From assembly GCF_022829365.1 (NCBI RefSeq), contig NZ_JAKSYJ010000121.1:1-64000 (forward strand): a DNA stretch of 64,000 bases, read 5' to 3'. The DNA is from Methylobacterium sp. J-077 (GTDB lineage: Bacteria; Pseudomonadota; Alphaproteobacteria; Rhizobiales; Beijerinckiaceae). Each line of letters starts with the position of its first letter. Positions within the stretch are counted from its first letter, which is position 1. Shown here piece by piece: positions 8,644 through 17,603 of this stretch. Made by a program: the position numbers and the translations under genes. A model generated the notes under the pieces. The model was not told where the DNA came from and did no database searches. It saw only the letters and a program-made list of their open reading frames with translations.

Positions 8644-8660
8644 TTATTTGTAGGAGTATA
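8644..8660 (+). promoter_or_regulatory. Candidate operator TTATTTGTAGGAGTATA
   Basis: An AT-rich 17-mer in the divergent promoter region between the permease and the first mutarotase. It matches 15 of 17 bases with TTATTTGTATGAGTAAA at 13928-13944 at the start of the semialdehyde dehydrogenase gene. The TTGTA half-site is of the kind bound by FadR-subfamily GntR regulators such as DgoR. Binding by the regulator at 13050-13790 is inferred. Confidence 0.4.
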
Positions 8661-8762
8661 TAGCGCCCTCGCGAACGTCAACCGCGGCACCTTCGGGCGG
8701 CATCCTCGGCGGGCCGGCGCACGATCGGCAAGGGGAGGGCGAGCATCGCGCCGGGGGAACGG

Positions 8763-9914
8763 ATGCGTGGAGCAGGAGCGGTGGCGCTTGGCGCCTGTGC
8801 GGCGATCCCCGTGGCGGCCCAGGCGGCCGAGCCGAGCCGGACCGTGTTCGGCACCCTGCCGGACGGACGCGCGGTCGAGGAGGTGACGCTCGCCAACGGC
8901 AAGGGCCTCACCGCCCGGGTGATCGCCTGGGGCGCCCTGTTGCGGAGCCTCGAGGTGCCCGACCGCGCCGGCAAGCCCGCCGACATCGTCCTCGGCCACA
9001 ACGATCTCGCCGGCTATCTGGCCCAGCCCAACTATTTCGGGGTCAGCGTCGGTCGTTACGCCAACCGGATCCGCGGCGGCCGCTTCACCCTCGACGGCCG
9101 GACCTACACGCTGGCCACCAATGACGGCCCCAACGCCCTGCACGGCGGCACTGCCGGCTTCGACAAGCGGCTCTGGACCATCACCGCGGTCGAGGGCGGC
9201 GCCACGCCGTCGGTCACCCTGCGCTACGTCAGCCCAGACGGCGAAGAGGGCTATCCCGGCACGTTGACCGTGACCGCGACCTACGCCCTGGACGAGACCG
9301 ATACCCTCACGGTCACGTACCAAGCCACCACCGACAGGCCGACCATCGTCAACCTGACCAACCACAGTTTCTTCAACCTCGCCGGGGAGGGGTCGGGGCG
9401 GTCGATCCTGGGCCACGTCCTGACGATCCCGGCCGAGCGCTACACCCCGGTCGACGCGACGCTGATCCCCACGGGCGCGCATGTCCCTGTGGCCGGCACG
9501 CCGTTCGACTTCCGCGAGCCGGCGGTGATCGGGTCGCGGATCCGCGACGGGCGCGACCCCCAGATCGTGCGCGGGCGCGGCTACGACCACAACTGGGTGG
9601 TGACCGAGGCCCCGACAGCCGAGCCGCACCTCGTGGCCCGGGTCGAGGACCCCGAATCCGGCCGGGTCCTGGAGGTCGCCAGCAACCAGCCTGGGGTGCA
9701 GTTCTACGCGGGCAACTTCCTCGACGCGACCGTCGTGGGCAAGTCCGGCCTGGCCTACCGGCAATCGGATGCCCTGGCGCTCGAGCCCGAATTGTTCCCC
9801 GACACCCCGAACCAGCCGGCCTTCGGCTCGGCCCGGCTCGATCCGGGCGCGACCTACCGGAACGTGATCGCCTATCGCTTCTCCGCCAGCGCGGGGCATC
9901 GAGGCCACGAATGA
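8763..9914 (+). CDS. galM: Secreted aldose 1-epimerase (mutarotase), copy 1
   Basis: A 383-residue GalM-type mutarotase that interconverts alpha and beta anomers of aldoses such as galactose and arabinose. The N-terminus is a signal peptide ending AAQAAEPS, so it should act in the periplasm. Catalytic motifs are present: [15 protein letters not shown] and [12 protein letters not shown] for the two histidines, YDHNWV, and [13 protein letters not shown] with the catalytic Glu. ATG 8763 has GGGGGAA a few bases upstream. Its near twin lies 150 bases downstream, so this is a tandem duplication. A periplasmic mutarotase would supply the anomer preferred by the permease or 1-dehydrogenase. Confidence 0.92.
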   Translation: MRGAGAVALGACAAIPVAAQAAEPSRTVFGTLPDGRAVEEVTLANGKGLTARVIAWGALLRSLEVPDRAGKPADIVLGHNDLAGYLAQPNYFGVSVGRYANRIRGGRFTLDGRTYTLATNDGPNALHGGTAGFDKRLWTITAVEGGATPSVTLRYVSPDGEEGYPGTLTVTATYALDETDTLTVTYQATTDRPTIVNLTNHSFFNLAGEGSGRSILGHVLTIPAERYTPVDATLIPTGAHVPVAGTPFDFREPAVIGSRIRDGRDPQIVRGRGYDHNWVVTEAPTAEPHLVARVEDPESGRVLEVASNQPGVQFYAGNFLDATVVGKSGLAYRQSDALALEPELFPDTPNQPAFGSARLDPGATYRNVIAYRFSASAGHRGHE

Positions 9915-10064
9915 CCGGTCGCCCGACAGGGCCGCCCTGACCGCGCTCCCTCCGGAGCGCGCCTGATGTCAGCATCGGCCCCGGGACGCGGCGACCGCCC
10001 CGGGCACCAGGACCTGACGAGTATGAGTAAACGACCCGGCCTGCGCCGGCAGAGGGAAACGCGG

Positions 10065-11219
10065 ATGCGTCGGTTGAGTTGGTCAGTGCTGTCCGTCTGT
10101 GTGGCGATCCCCGTGGCGGCCCAGGCAGCCGAGCCGAGCCGGACCGTGTTCGGCACCCTGCCGGACGGCCGCCCGGTCGAGGAGGTGACACTGACCAACG
10201 GCAAGGGCGTCACCGCCCGGGTGATCGCCTGGGGCGCCCTCCTGCGGACCCTCGAAGTGCCCGACCGCGCCGGCAAGCCCGCCGACATCGTCCTCGGCTA
10301 CGACGATCTCGCCACGTATCTCGACCAGCCGAAACGGTTCGGGGTCAGCGTCGGGCGCTACGCCAACCGGATCCGCGGCGGGCATTTCACCCTCGACGGC
10401 CGGACCTACACGCTGGCGACCAATGACGGCCCGAACACCCTGCACGGCGGCACTGCCGGATTCGACAAGCGGCTCTGGACCATCACCGACGTCAAGGGCG
10501 GCGCCACGCCATCGGTCACCCTGCGCTACGTCAGCCCGGACGGCGAGGAGGGCTTTCCCGGTACGCTCACGGTCACCGCGACCTACGCGCTGGACGCCGC
10601 CAACACGCTGACCATCACCTACCAGGCGACCACCGACAAGCCGACCATCGTCAACCTGACCAACCACAGCTTCTTCAACCTCGCCGGCGAGGGCTCCGGC
10701 CGCTCGGTCCTCGACCAGATTCTGACCATCCCGGCAGAGCGCTACACCCCGGTCGACGCCACGCAGATCCCCACGGGCGAGCGTGTCCCGGTGGCGGGCA
10801 CGCCGTTCGATTTCCGCGAGCCGACGGTGATCGGGTCGCGCATCCGCGACGGGCGCGACCCCCAGATCGTGCGCGGGCGCGGCTACGACCACAACTGGGT
10901 CGTGGCCGAGGCCCCGACAGTCGAGCCGCATCTCGTGGCGAAGGTCGAGGATCCCGCCTCGGGCCGGGTTTTGGAGGTCGCCAGCAACCAGCCCGGGGTG
11001 CAATTCTATACCGGGAACTTCATCGATGCGACCGTCGTGGGGAAATCCGGTCTGGCCTACCGGCAGTCGGATGCCCTCGCGATCGAGCCCGAATTGTTTC
11101 CCGACACCCCGAACCAGCCGGCCTTCGGCTCGGCCCGGCTCGATCCGGGCGCGACCTACCGGAACGTGATCACCTACCGCTTCTCCACCAACTCCGCACA
11201 CCGGACCCACGACAAATGA
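10065..11219 (+). CDS. galM: Secreted aldose 1-epimerase (mutarotase), copy 2
   Basis: A 384-residue mutarotase almost identical to copy 1 over the mature protein, with the same signal-peptide end ([19 protein letters not shown]) and the same His, Asp and Glu motifs ([36 protein letters not shown]). ATG 10065 follows AGAGGGAAA; an open frame continues upstream to 9966 but that part is not signal-like. Differences are scattered (for example YLDQPKRFG against YLAQPNYFG), as expected for a duplicate that has begun to diverge. Its TGA overlaps the dehydratase ATG (ATGA at 11216-11219), so it is translationally coupled to the pathway gene. Confidence 0.92.
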   Translation: MRRLSWSVLSVCVAIPVAAQAAEPSRTVFGTLPDGRPVEEVTLTNGKGVTARVIAWGALLRTLEVPDRAGKPADIVLGYDDLATYLDQPKRFGVSVGRYANRIRGGHFTLDGRTYTLATNDGPNTLHGGTAGFDKRLWTITDVKGGATPSVTLRYVSPDGEEGFPGTLTVTATYALDAANTLTITYQATTDKPTIVNLTNHSFFNLAGEGSGRSVLDQILTIPAERYTPVDATQIPTGERVPVAGTPFDFREPTVIGSRIRDGRDPQIVRGRGYDHNWVVAEAPTVEPHLVAKVEDPASGRVLEVASNQPGVQFYTGNFIDATVVGKSGLAYRQSDALAIEPELFPDTPNQPAFGSARLDPGATYRNVITYRFSTNSAHRTHDK

Positions 11220-13015
11220 CCGATCACCCGAAGACCCGGCCCCTGCGCTCGCGCGCCTGGTTCGACAACCCCGACAATATCGACATGACCGCGCTCTACC
11301 TGGAGCGCTACCTGAACTTCGGCCTGAGCCTGGAGGAGCTGCGCTCCGGCAAGCCGATCATCGGCATCGCCCAGACCGGCTCCGACCTGTCGCCGTGCAA
11401 CCGGCACCATCTCGTCCTGGCGGAGCGCGTGCGCGAGGGCATCCGCGAGGCCGGCGGCATCGCCCTCGAATTCCCGGTCCATCCGATCCAGGAGACCGGC
11501 AAGCGGCCCACCGCCGGCCTCGACCGCAACCTCGCCTATCTCGGCCTGGTCGAGCTCCTGTACGGCTACCCCCTCGACGGCGTGGTGCTGACCACCGGCT
11601 GCGACAAGACCACCCCGGCCTGCCTGATGGCGGCCGCAACCGTGAACATCCCGGCCATCGCCCTGTCGGTGGGGCCGATGCTCAACGGCTGGTACAAGGG
11701 CCAGCGCACCGGCTCCGGCACGATCGTGTGGCGCGCGCGCCAGATGCTGGCCGCGGGAGAGATCGACCACGAGGGCTTCATCAAGCTGGTGACCTCGTCC
11801 GCCCCCTCCACCGGCTATTGCAACACCATGGGCACGGCGACGACCATGAACGCGCTCGCGGAGGCGCTCGGCATGATGTTGCCGGGCTCCGCGGCGATCC
11901 CGGCGCCCTACCGGGACCGGCAGGAGGTCGCCTACTACACGGGCAAGCGCATCGTCGCGATGGTGGCGGAGGACCTGAAGCCGACCGACATCCTGACCCG
12001 TGAGGCGTTCCTCAACGCGATCGTGCTCAACTCGGCGATCGGCGGCTCGACCAACGCCCCGATCCACCTGGCCGCGCTCGCCCGCCATGCGGGGGTCGAG
12101 CTCGACATCGCCGACTGGCAGACCCACGGCCTCGACGTGCCGCTCCTGGTCAACCTGCAACCGGCGGGCGAGTATCTCGGCGAGGATTATTACCGCGCCG
12201 GCGGCCTCCCGGCGGTGGCCGCGCAGCTGATGCGGCGCGGGCTGCTCCACGAGAACGCCCTGACGGTGAACGGGCGCACCATCGGCGACAATTGCCGCGG
12301 CGCGGTGATCGAGGACGAGGATGTGATCCGCCCGATCGACCGGCCGCTGAAGGAGGCCGCCGGCTTCCTGGTGCTGCGCGGCAACCTGTTCGACGCGGCG
12401 ATCATGAAGACCAGCGTGATCGGCGCGGAGTTCCGGGAGCGCTACCTGTCGAACCCCGAGGATCCGGAGGCCTTCGAGGGCCGGGCCGTGGTGTTCGACG
12501 GGCCGGAGGATTACCACCACCGGATCGACGACCCGGCGCTGGCGATCGACGACAACAGCATCCTGATCATGCGCGGCGCCGGCCCGGTCGGCTATCCGGG
12601 GGCGGCCGAGGTGGTGAACATGCGCCCGCCCGCCTACCTGATCCGCTCCGGGGTGCACGCACTGCCGTGCCTGGGCGACGGGCGCCAATCCGGCACCTCG
12701 GCCTCGCCCTCGATCCTCAACGCCTCGCCCGAGGCGGCGGTGGGCGGCGGCCTGGCGCTGCTGCGCACCGGCGACCGGGTGCGGATCGACCTGAAGCGCG
12801 GCACCGCCGACATGCTGCTCGACGCGGACGAGATCGCGCGCCGGCGCAAGGCCCTGGAGGAGGCCGGGGGCTACGCCTATCCGGCGTCCCAGACCCCATG
12901 GCAGGCGATCCAGCGTGCGAGTGTCGGGCAGATGCACACCGGGGCGATCCTGGAGGGCGCCGAGCGCTTCCAGCGCATCGCCCAGACCAGCGGGCTGCCG
13001 CGCGACAACCACTGA
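11216..13015 (+). CDS. IlvD/Edd-family sugar-acid dehydratase (L-arabonate dehydratase type)
   Basis: A 599-residue iron-sulfur dehydratase converting an aldonic acid (L-arabonate, or the galactose-derived acid) to its 2-keto-3-deoxy form. Cluster ligands are visible: Cys in [10 protein letters not shown] and the pair in [13 protein letters not shown]. The N-terminal [20 protein letters not shown] segment is typical of the arabonate/xylonate dehydratase branch and not of IlvD itself. C-terminal motifs [20 protein letters not shown] are also branch-typical. It overlaps galM copy 2 by 4 bases and is followed by the convergent FadR-type regulator. It corresponds to AraC of the Azospirillum L-arabinose pathway. 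Confidence 0.9.
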   Translation: MTDHPKTRPLRSRAWFDNPDNIDMTALYLERYLNFGLSLEELRSGKPIIGIAQTGSDLSPCNRHHLVLAERVREGIREAGGIALEFPVHPIQETGKRPTAGLDRNLAYLGLVELLYGYPLDGVVLTTGCDKTTPACLMAAATVNIPAIALSVGPMLNGWYKGQRTGSGTIVWRARQMLAAGEIDHEGFIKLVTSSAPSTGYCNTMGTATTMNALAEALGMMLPGSAAIPAPYRDRQEVAYYTGKRIVAMVAEDLKPTDILTREAFLNAIVLNSAIGGSTNAPIHLAALARHAGVELDIADWQTHGLDVPLLVNLQPAGEYLGEDYYRAGGLPAVAAQLMRRGLLHENALTVNGRTIGDNCRGAVIEDEDVIRPIDRPLKEAAGFLVLRGNLFDAAIMKTSVIGAEFRERYLSNPEDPEAFEGRAVVFDGPEDYHHRIDDPALAIDDNSILIMRGAGPVGYPGAAEVVNMRPPAYLIRSGVHALPCLGDGRQSGTSASPSILNASPEAAVGGGLALLRTGDRVRIDLKRGTADMLLDADEIARRRKALEEAGGYAYPASQTPWQAIQRASVGQMHTGAILEGAERFQRIAQTSGLPRDNH

Positions 13016-13049
13016 ACGGGCAGTCCCGCCGCCGCGGCGGCGGGGCTCC

Positions 13050-13790
13050 TTACGCCTTCAGCGAGAGTTCTGTGTCGGCGAGCGCGAGGCGGACGAGGTC
13101 GGTCATCGCCGCGCGCGCCGCCTCGATGTCGCCCGCCACGATCGCCTCGTACAGGATCCGGTGATCCGGCATCGGGTCCCGGGGCAGGGCGCTGCGACGC
13201 TGCTTGAAGATCGTCGTCCAAGTCACGGCGGCGGCAATGGAACTTGACAGGGCCATCAGCGGCCCGTTGCGCGCCGCCTCAAGGATCGTGTTGTGGAACG
13301 ACTGGTCGGCCGCCCGCCCGATCTCGGTGGCGAGGCCGTAGCGGCCCATCTCCTCCAGGGCGTGGCCCATCCGGGAGATGTCGAGGCCCGAGCGCCGCTC
13401 GGCCGCCAGGGCCGCCGCCGCCGGCTCGACGATCATCCGCAACTCGAACAGGTCCCGGATGAACGATTCGCTGGGTTCGGCCTCGAAGGCCCAGGCGAGG
13501 ATGTCCGGATCGAGCAGGTTCCAGCGGCTCCGCTGGGTCACGCGGGTGCCGGTGCGGGGCCGGCTCTCGACCAGCCCCTTGGCGCTCAGGATGCGGATCG
13601 CCTCGCGATAGGCGGTGCGCGAGACCTTCAACTGCTCCGAGAATTCGATCTCGCCGGGCAGCACGTCCCCCGGCGCGTACCGGCCGGCCAGGATCGCGAT
13701 GCCCAGATCGCGCGCGACCGAGCCGTGGATCCGGCGCGAGCCCGAGGCCAGCGGCAGCTTGATGTCCTCGTATCCGGGATCCCCCCTCAC
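13050..13790 (-). CDS. GntR/FadR-subfamily transcriptional regulator of the sugar cluster
   Basis: A 246-residue regulator with an N-terminal winged helix (GDVLPGEIEFSEQLKVSRTA, YREAIRILSAKGLVESRPRTGTRV) and an all-helical FCD effector domain (LFELRMIVEPAAAALAAERR, DQSFHNTILEAARNGPL, DHRILYEAIVAGDIEAARAA). The FCD metal/ligand residues Asp and His are present. GTG at 13788-13790 is chosen because GGAGG lies 6 bases upstream on its strand; the open frame extends beyond it into the promoter region without a better start. It faces the dehydratase and is divergent from the semialdehyde dehydrogenase, typical for a local repressor released by a sugar acid. Confidence 0.88.
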   Translation of the reverse strand: MRGDPGYEDIKLPLASGSRRIHGSVARDLGIAILAGRYAPGDVLPGEIEFSEQLKVSRTAYREAIRILSAKGLVESRPRTGTRVTQRSRWNLLDPDILAWAFEAEPSESFIRDLFELRMIVEPAAAALAAERRSGLDISRMGHALEEMGRYGLATEIGRAADQSFHNTILEAARNGPLMALSSSIAAAVTWTTIFKQRRSALPRDPMPDHRILYEAIVAGDIEAARAAMTDLVRLALADTELSLKA

Positions 13791-13849
13791 CTGCCACCTC
13801 CGGTCCGAGCCGCCAGGACGGGGCAGGATCGCCGCGATCGTACCTGGAA

Positions 13850-13872
13850 GTTGTAGGAGCGCAAGCTCCAAC
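13850..13872. promoter_or_regulatory. Inverted repeat, candidate operator or hairpin upstream of regulator
   Basis: GGAGC (13856-13860) and GCTCC (13865-13869) flank GCAA, inside the imperfect palindrome GTTG...CAAC. The left arm contains TTGTAGGAG, also present at 8649-8657 in the other divergent promoter. It lies 60 bases upstream of the regulator's GTG, as an autoregulatory site would. The role is inferred. Confidence 0.4.
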
Positions 13873-13927
13873 ACCCATAAGCATCATAGTGCCGCTAGGC
13901 TTGCAGCCGCTGCACAACTGCTCTAAG

Positions 13928-13944
13928 TTATTTGTATGAGTAAA
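13928..13944 (+). promoter_or_regulatory. Candidate operator TTATTTGTATGAGTAAA overlapping a start codon
   Basis: Matches 15 of 17 bases with 8644-8660. It overlaps the ATG of the semialdehyde dehydrogenase gene, so a bound regulator would block initiation. Its last 11 bases recur at 10021-10031 upstream of the second mutarotase. Part of the match at both places is an ATG-AGT-AAA codon string, so coincidence is possible. Confidence 0.35.
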
Positions 13945-15543
13945 GAGCTGAGTGCGAGCGCGGGGATTCGCGGCACGATCCTGATCGGCGCCGAGGATGC
14001 GACCGCTGCGGATACCTTCCGGGCCGTCGAGGCGGCAAGTGGCGCGACGCTGGAACCGGCCTTCTCGGCCGCCGGCGCGGCCGAGGTCGAGGCCGCCTGC
14101 GCGTTGGCGGATGCGGCGTTCCCGAGCTTTTCCGAATCGACCCCCGAGGTGCGGGCCGGGTTCCTGGAAGCCTTGGCCGAGGCCGTGGGCGGTCTCGGCG
14201 AGCCGCTGATCGAGCGGGCCGTGGCCGAGACCGGGCTGCCGCGGGCGCGGCTGGAGGGCGAGCGCGCCCGCACCATCGGCCAGCTGCGCCTGTTCGCGAA
14301 CGTCGTCCGGGCAGGGGAGTGGGTCCAGGCCACGATCGATCCGGCCCAGCCCAAGCGCACGCCCCTGCCGCGCCCCGATCTGCGCCGCCGCCACGTCGGC
14401 CTCGGCCCGGTGGCGGTGTTCGGCGCCAGCAACTTCCCGCTCGCCTTCTCGGTAGCGGGGGGCGACACCGCCTCCGCGCTGGCGGCCGGCTGCCCGGTGG
14501 TGGTCAAGGGCCACCCGGCCCATCCCGGGACCGGCGAGCTGGTGGCCCGGGCGGTGCGGTCCGCGGTGGCGGCCAGCGGCCTGCATCAAGGCGTGTTCTC
14601 CTACCTGCCGGGGCCGTCGAACGCCCTCGGGACGGCGCTCGTCGCCGATCCGCGGATCAAGGCGGTGGGCTTCACCGGCTCGCGCGGCGGCGGCCTCGCG
14701 CTGATGCGGGTGGCGGCCGGCCGCCCCGAGCCGATCCCGGTCTATGCCGAGATGAGCGCGGTCAATCCGGTCCTGCTGCTGCCCGGCGCCCTGCGGGCGC
14801 GGGGCGCGGCCCTGGCCGCCGGCTTCGTCCAGTCGCTGACGCTGGGGGCCGGGCAGTTCTGCACCAATCCGGGCCTGCTGATCGGGATCGCGGGGGCCGA
14901 CCTCGAAGCCTTCGCGGAGGCCGCCGCGACGGCGATTCGCGCGAGCGCGCCGCACGCGATGCTGACCGCCGACATCCGCACCCGCTTCGAGCACGGTGTC
15001 GCCGAGATGGCGGCGCGCCCGGGGGTCACGGTGGCGGCGCACGGGGATTCTGCCGGGCCGGGGGGCGCACCCGCCGCCCTGCTGCGCACGGACGGGGCGC
15101 GGTTCCTCGCGGATCCCGGCCTCGCCGACGAGATGTTCGGTCCCGCGGCGATCCTTGTGGCGGCCGCGGATCTCGCGGAGGCCCATCACATCGTCGCGGC
15201 GCTCCCGGGTCAGCTCACCGCGACGCTGCACCTCGACCGCGCGGACGAGCACATCGCCGCCGGCCTGGTCCCGGCCCTGGCCCGCAAGGCCGGCCGCATC
15301 CTGGCCAATGGCTGGCCCACCGGCGTGGAGGTCGCGCCCGCGATGGTCCATGGCGGCCCGTTCCCGGCGACCTCGGACGGGCGGAGCACCTCGGTCGGCA
15401 CCCTGGCGATCGAGCGCTTCCTGCGCCCGGTCTGCTACCAGGACCTGCCCGAGGCGCTGCTGCCGCAGCCCCTGCGCCCCGACAATCCCTGGCATCTCAC
15501 CCGCAGGGTCGACGGCACCCTCAGCCCGGCCTTCGAGCGCTGA
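13936..15543 (+). CDS. NADP-dependent aldehyde dehydrogenase, 2-ketoglutarate semialdehyde type
   Basis: A 535-residue aldehyde dehydrogenase that would oxidise 2-ketoglutarate semialdehyde to 2-ketoglutarate, the last step of the pathway before the TCA cycle. The catalytic Cys is in GAGQFCTNPGL and the general-base Glu in VYAEMSAVNPV. GPVAVFGASNFPLAFS and GFTGSRGGG are the cofactor-loop motifs of the KGSADH class III group. There is no strong ribosome binding site before ATG 13936, so leaderless or weak initiation is possible. It begins the rightward unit of five genes ending with the porin. Confidence 0.9.
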   Translation: MSKELSASAGIRGTILIGAEDATAADTFRAVEAASGATLEPAFSAAGAAEVEAACALADAAFPSFSESTPEVRAGFLEALAEAVGGLGEPLIERAVAETGLPRARLEGERARTIGQLRLFANVVRAGEWVQATIDPAQPKRTPLPRPDLRRRHVGLGPVAVFGASNFPLAFSVAGGDTASALAAGCPVVVKGHPAHPGTGELVARAVRSAVAASGLHQGVFSYLPGPSNALGTALVADPRIKAVGFTGSRGGGLALMRVAAGRPEPIPVYAEMSAVNPVLLLPGALRARGAALAAGFVQSLTLGAGQFCTNPGLLIGIAGADLEAFAEAAATAIRASAPHAMLTADIRTRFEHGVAEMAARPGVTVAAHGDSAGPGGAPAALLRTDGARFLADPGLADEMFGPAAILVAAADLAEAHHIVAALPGQLTATLHLDRADEHIAAGLVPALARKAGRILANGWPTGVEVAPAMVHGGPFPATSDGRSTSVGTLAIERFLRPVCYQDLPEALLPQPLRPDNPWHLTRRVDGTLSPAFER

Positions 15544-15610
15544 CGCGCCGGCGCGCGTCGCCACCTGATTTCGAGCCGGCCCGACGAAGGCCGGCCCTGG
15601 GAGGATCACG

Positions 15611-16591
15611 ATGGGTCAATCACTCCTACAATTCCGCGCGCCCGACGGGCGGCGGGGTGTCGCGGTGCTGGAAAACGGCCGGGCACGGCGCGTTGTCGGC
15701 GCGGACAGCGTTCTCGACCTGGCCCGGCGCGCGCTTGCGGCGGGGGACGGCCTGGCCGAGACGGCGGCCCGGCTCGGGCTCGGCGACACCGTGGATCTCG
15801 ACGCCGTGCGGCTGCTGCCGCCGATCGACCACGCGGATCCCGCGCACCTGCTGCTGAGCGGCACCGGCCTGACCCATCTCGGCTCGGCGGAGGGCCGGGA
15901 CAAGATGCACCGGGCCGCGGCGGCGGATCCCGCGCCGACCGATTCGATGCGGATGTTCCGGATGGGCGTCGAGGGCGGCAAGCCCGCCCCGGGCGAGATC
16001 GGGGTCCAGCCGGAATGGTTCTACAAGGGCGACGGCGACGCGATCGTCGGCACCAGCGAGCCGCTCCTGTCGCCGTCCTTCGCCCTCGACGGCAGCGAGG
16101 AGCCGGAGATCGCCGGCATCTACCTGATCGACCCGGACGGAAATCCGGTGCGCCTCGGCTTCGCGCTGGCGAACGAGTTCTCCGACCACGTCACCGAGCG
16201 CGGCAACTACCTGTGGCTCGCCCATTCGAAGCTCCGCCCGGCCGCGCTCGGCCCGGAACTGTGGCTGGGCGATCTGCCCGCGGATGTGCGCGGCTCCAGC
16301 CGCATCCGGCGCGACGGCGCCGTGCTCTGGGAGAAGCCGTTCCTCTCGGGTGAGGCGAACATGTCCCACACGATCGAGAACCTGGAGCGGCACCACTTCA
16401 AATACGCCCCGTTCCGCCGCCCCGGCGACCTGCACGTCCACTTCTTCGGCACCGCGACCCTGTCGTTCAGCGACGGCGTCACGGCCCGGCCCGGGGACGT
16501 GTTCGAGATCGAGGCCGCGCCCTTCACCCTGCCGCTGCGCAATCCCCTGGCGGTCGCGCCGGCCCGCGATCTGTCCGTGAAGGTCCTCTGA
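15611..16591 (+). CDS. AraD1-family (FAH-fold) 2-keto-3-deoxy-L-arabonate dehydratase
   Basis: A 326-residue protein of the fumarylacetoacetate-hydrolase fold, AraD1/GguC family, which dehydrates 2-keto-3-deoxy-L-arabonate to 2-ketoglutarate semialdehyde. Typical segments are LLSGTGLTHLGSAEGRDKMH, PEWFYKGDGDAIVG, FALANEFSDHVTERGNYLW and LHVHFFGTATLSF. The ATG follows a GGGAGG at 15599-15604. It replaces the DHDPS-fold AraD found in Azospirillum. It sits exactly between the semialdehyde dehydrogenase and the sugar 1-dehydrogenase, one base before the latter's start. Confidence 0.88.
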   Translation: MGQSLLQFRAPDGRRGVAVLENGRARRVVGADSVLDLARRALAAGDGLAETAARLGLGDTVDLDAVRLLPPIDHADPAHLLLSGTGLTHLGSAEGRDKMHRAAAADPAPTDSMRMFRMGVEGGKPAPGEIGVQPEWFYKGDGDAIVGTSEPLLSPSFALDGSEEPEIAGIYLIDPDGNPVRLGFALANEFSDHVTERGNYLWLAHSKLRPAALGPELWLGDLPADVRGSSRIRRDGAVLWEKPFLSGEANMSHTIENLERHHFKYAPFRRPGDLHVHFFGTATLSFSDGVTARPGDVFEIEAAPFTLPLRNPLAVAPARDLSVKVL

Positions 16592-16592
16592 G

Positions 16593-17528
16593 ATGTCGGC
16601 TTCGAACGGGACGATCCGCATCGGGCTGGTCGGCGTCGGCAAGATCGCCCGCGATCAGCACCTGCCGGTCATCGGCGCCTCGCCGGACTACACCCTGACG
16701 GCGGTGGCGAGCCGGGAAGGCCGTTTCGAGGGGGTGCCGAACTACCGCACGCTCGCGGAGATGCTGGCCGGGCAGGACGGCCTCGACGCGGTCGCCCTGT
16801 GCCAGCCGCCGCAGGTGCGGTTCTCGGCCGCCCTCGAGGCGATCGAGGCCGGCCGGCACGTGTTCCTGGAAAAGCCCCCGGGGGCGACGCTCGCGGAAGT
16901 CGGGATCCTGATCGAGGCCGCGCGGGCGCGGGGCGTTACCCTGTTCGCCAGCTGGCACTCCCGCTACGCCCCCGGGGTCGAGCCCGCGCGCCGCTGGCTG
17001 TCCGGCCGCCGGATCCGGTCGGTGGCGATCGCCTGGATGGAGGATGTCCGGCACTGGCATCCGAACCAGGCCTGGATCTGGCAGGCCGGCGGCATGGGCG
17101 TGTTCGATCCGGGGATCAACGCCCTGTCGATCGCGACCCACATCCTGCCGCCGTTCTTCCTCACCGGCGCGACCCTCTCGGTCCCGGAGAACCGGCAGGC
17201 GCCGATCGCCGCGGACCTGCACTTCACCGATTCCGCCGGCACCCCGATCGAGGCCGTGTTCGACTGGCGCCAGACCGGCCCGCAGACCTGGGACATCCGC
17301 GTCGACACCGAGGACGGCCTGCTGGTGCTGTCGCAAGGCGGCGGCGTCCTCACGATCGACGGCAGCCCGCAGCCGCTGCCGCCGGAGGCCGAGTATCGCG
17401 GCCTCTACGACCGCTTCGCCGCCCTCGTCCGATCCGGCACGAGCGACGTCGACCTGAACCCGCTGATCCACGTCGCCGACGCCTTCCTGCGCGGCGAGCG
17501 CCGCACCGTGGAGGCCTTCACGGACTGA
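16593..17528 (+). CDS. Gfo/Idh/MocA-family sugar 1-dehydrogenase (L-arabinose/D-galactose)
   Basis: A 311-residue NAD(P)-dependent dehydrogenase that starts the pathway by oxidising the sugar at C1 to a lactone. The Rossmann motif GLVGVGKIARDQHLPVIG is at residues 10-27, and the family's EKPPGATLAE holds the catalytic-lysine motif. Further typical segments are SWHSRYAPGVEPAR and DVRHWHPNQAWIWQAGGMGV with FDPGINALSI. Length and motifs match D-galactose/L-arabinose 1-dehydrogenases such as AraA of Azospirillum. The start is one base after the AraD1 stop, so the two are co-translated. Confidence 0.88.
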   Translation: MSASNGTIRIGLVGVGKIARDQHLPVIGASPDYTLTAVASREGRFEGVPNYRTLAEMLAGQDGLDAVALCQPPQVRFSAALEAIEAGRHVFLEKPPGATLAEVGILIEAARARGVTLFASWHSRYAPGVEPARRWLSGRRIRSVAIAWMEDVRHWHPNQAWIWQAGGMGVFDPGINALSIATHILPPFFLTGATLSVPENRQAPIAADLHFTDSAGTPIEAVFDWRQTGPQTWDIRVDTEDGLLVLSQGGGVLTIDGSPQPLPPEAEYRGLYDRFAALVRSGTSDVDLNPLIHVADAFLRGERRTVEAFTD

Positions 17529-17603
17529 CCGGAGGGATCCCGGCGGAACACCAACGCGACAGAGCCAATCAGGGCCGCGCGTTACTAAGGGGGAGTCACT
17601 GTT

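Noticed and set aside
6852..8663. A 603-codon plus-strand open frame opposite the lactonase and sugar permease
   Set aside because: Low-complexity Arg/His/Gln/Asp composition; the other strand encodes a typical permease and lactonase.
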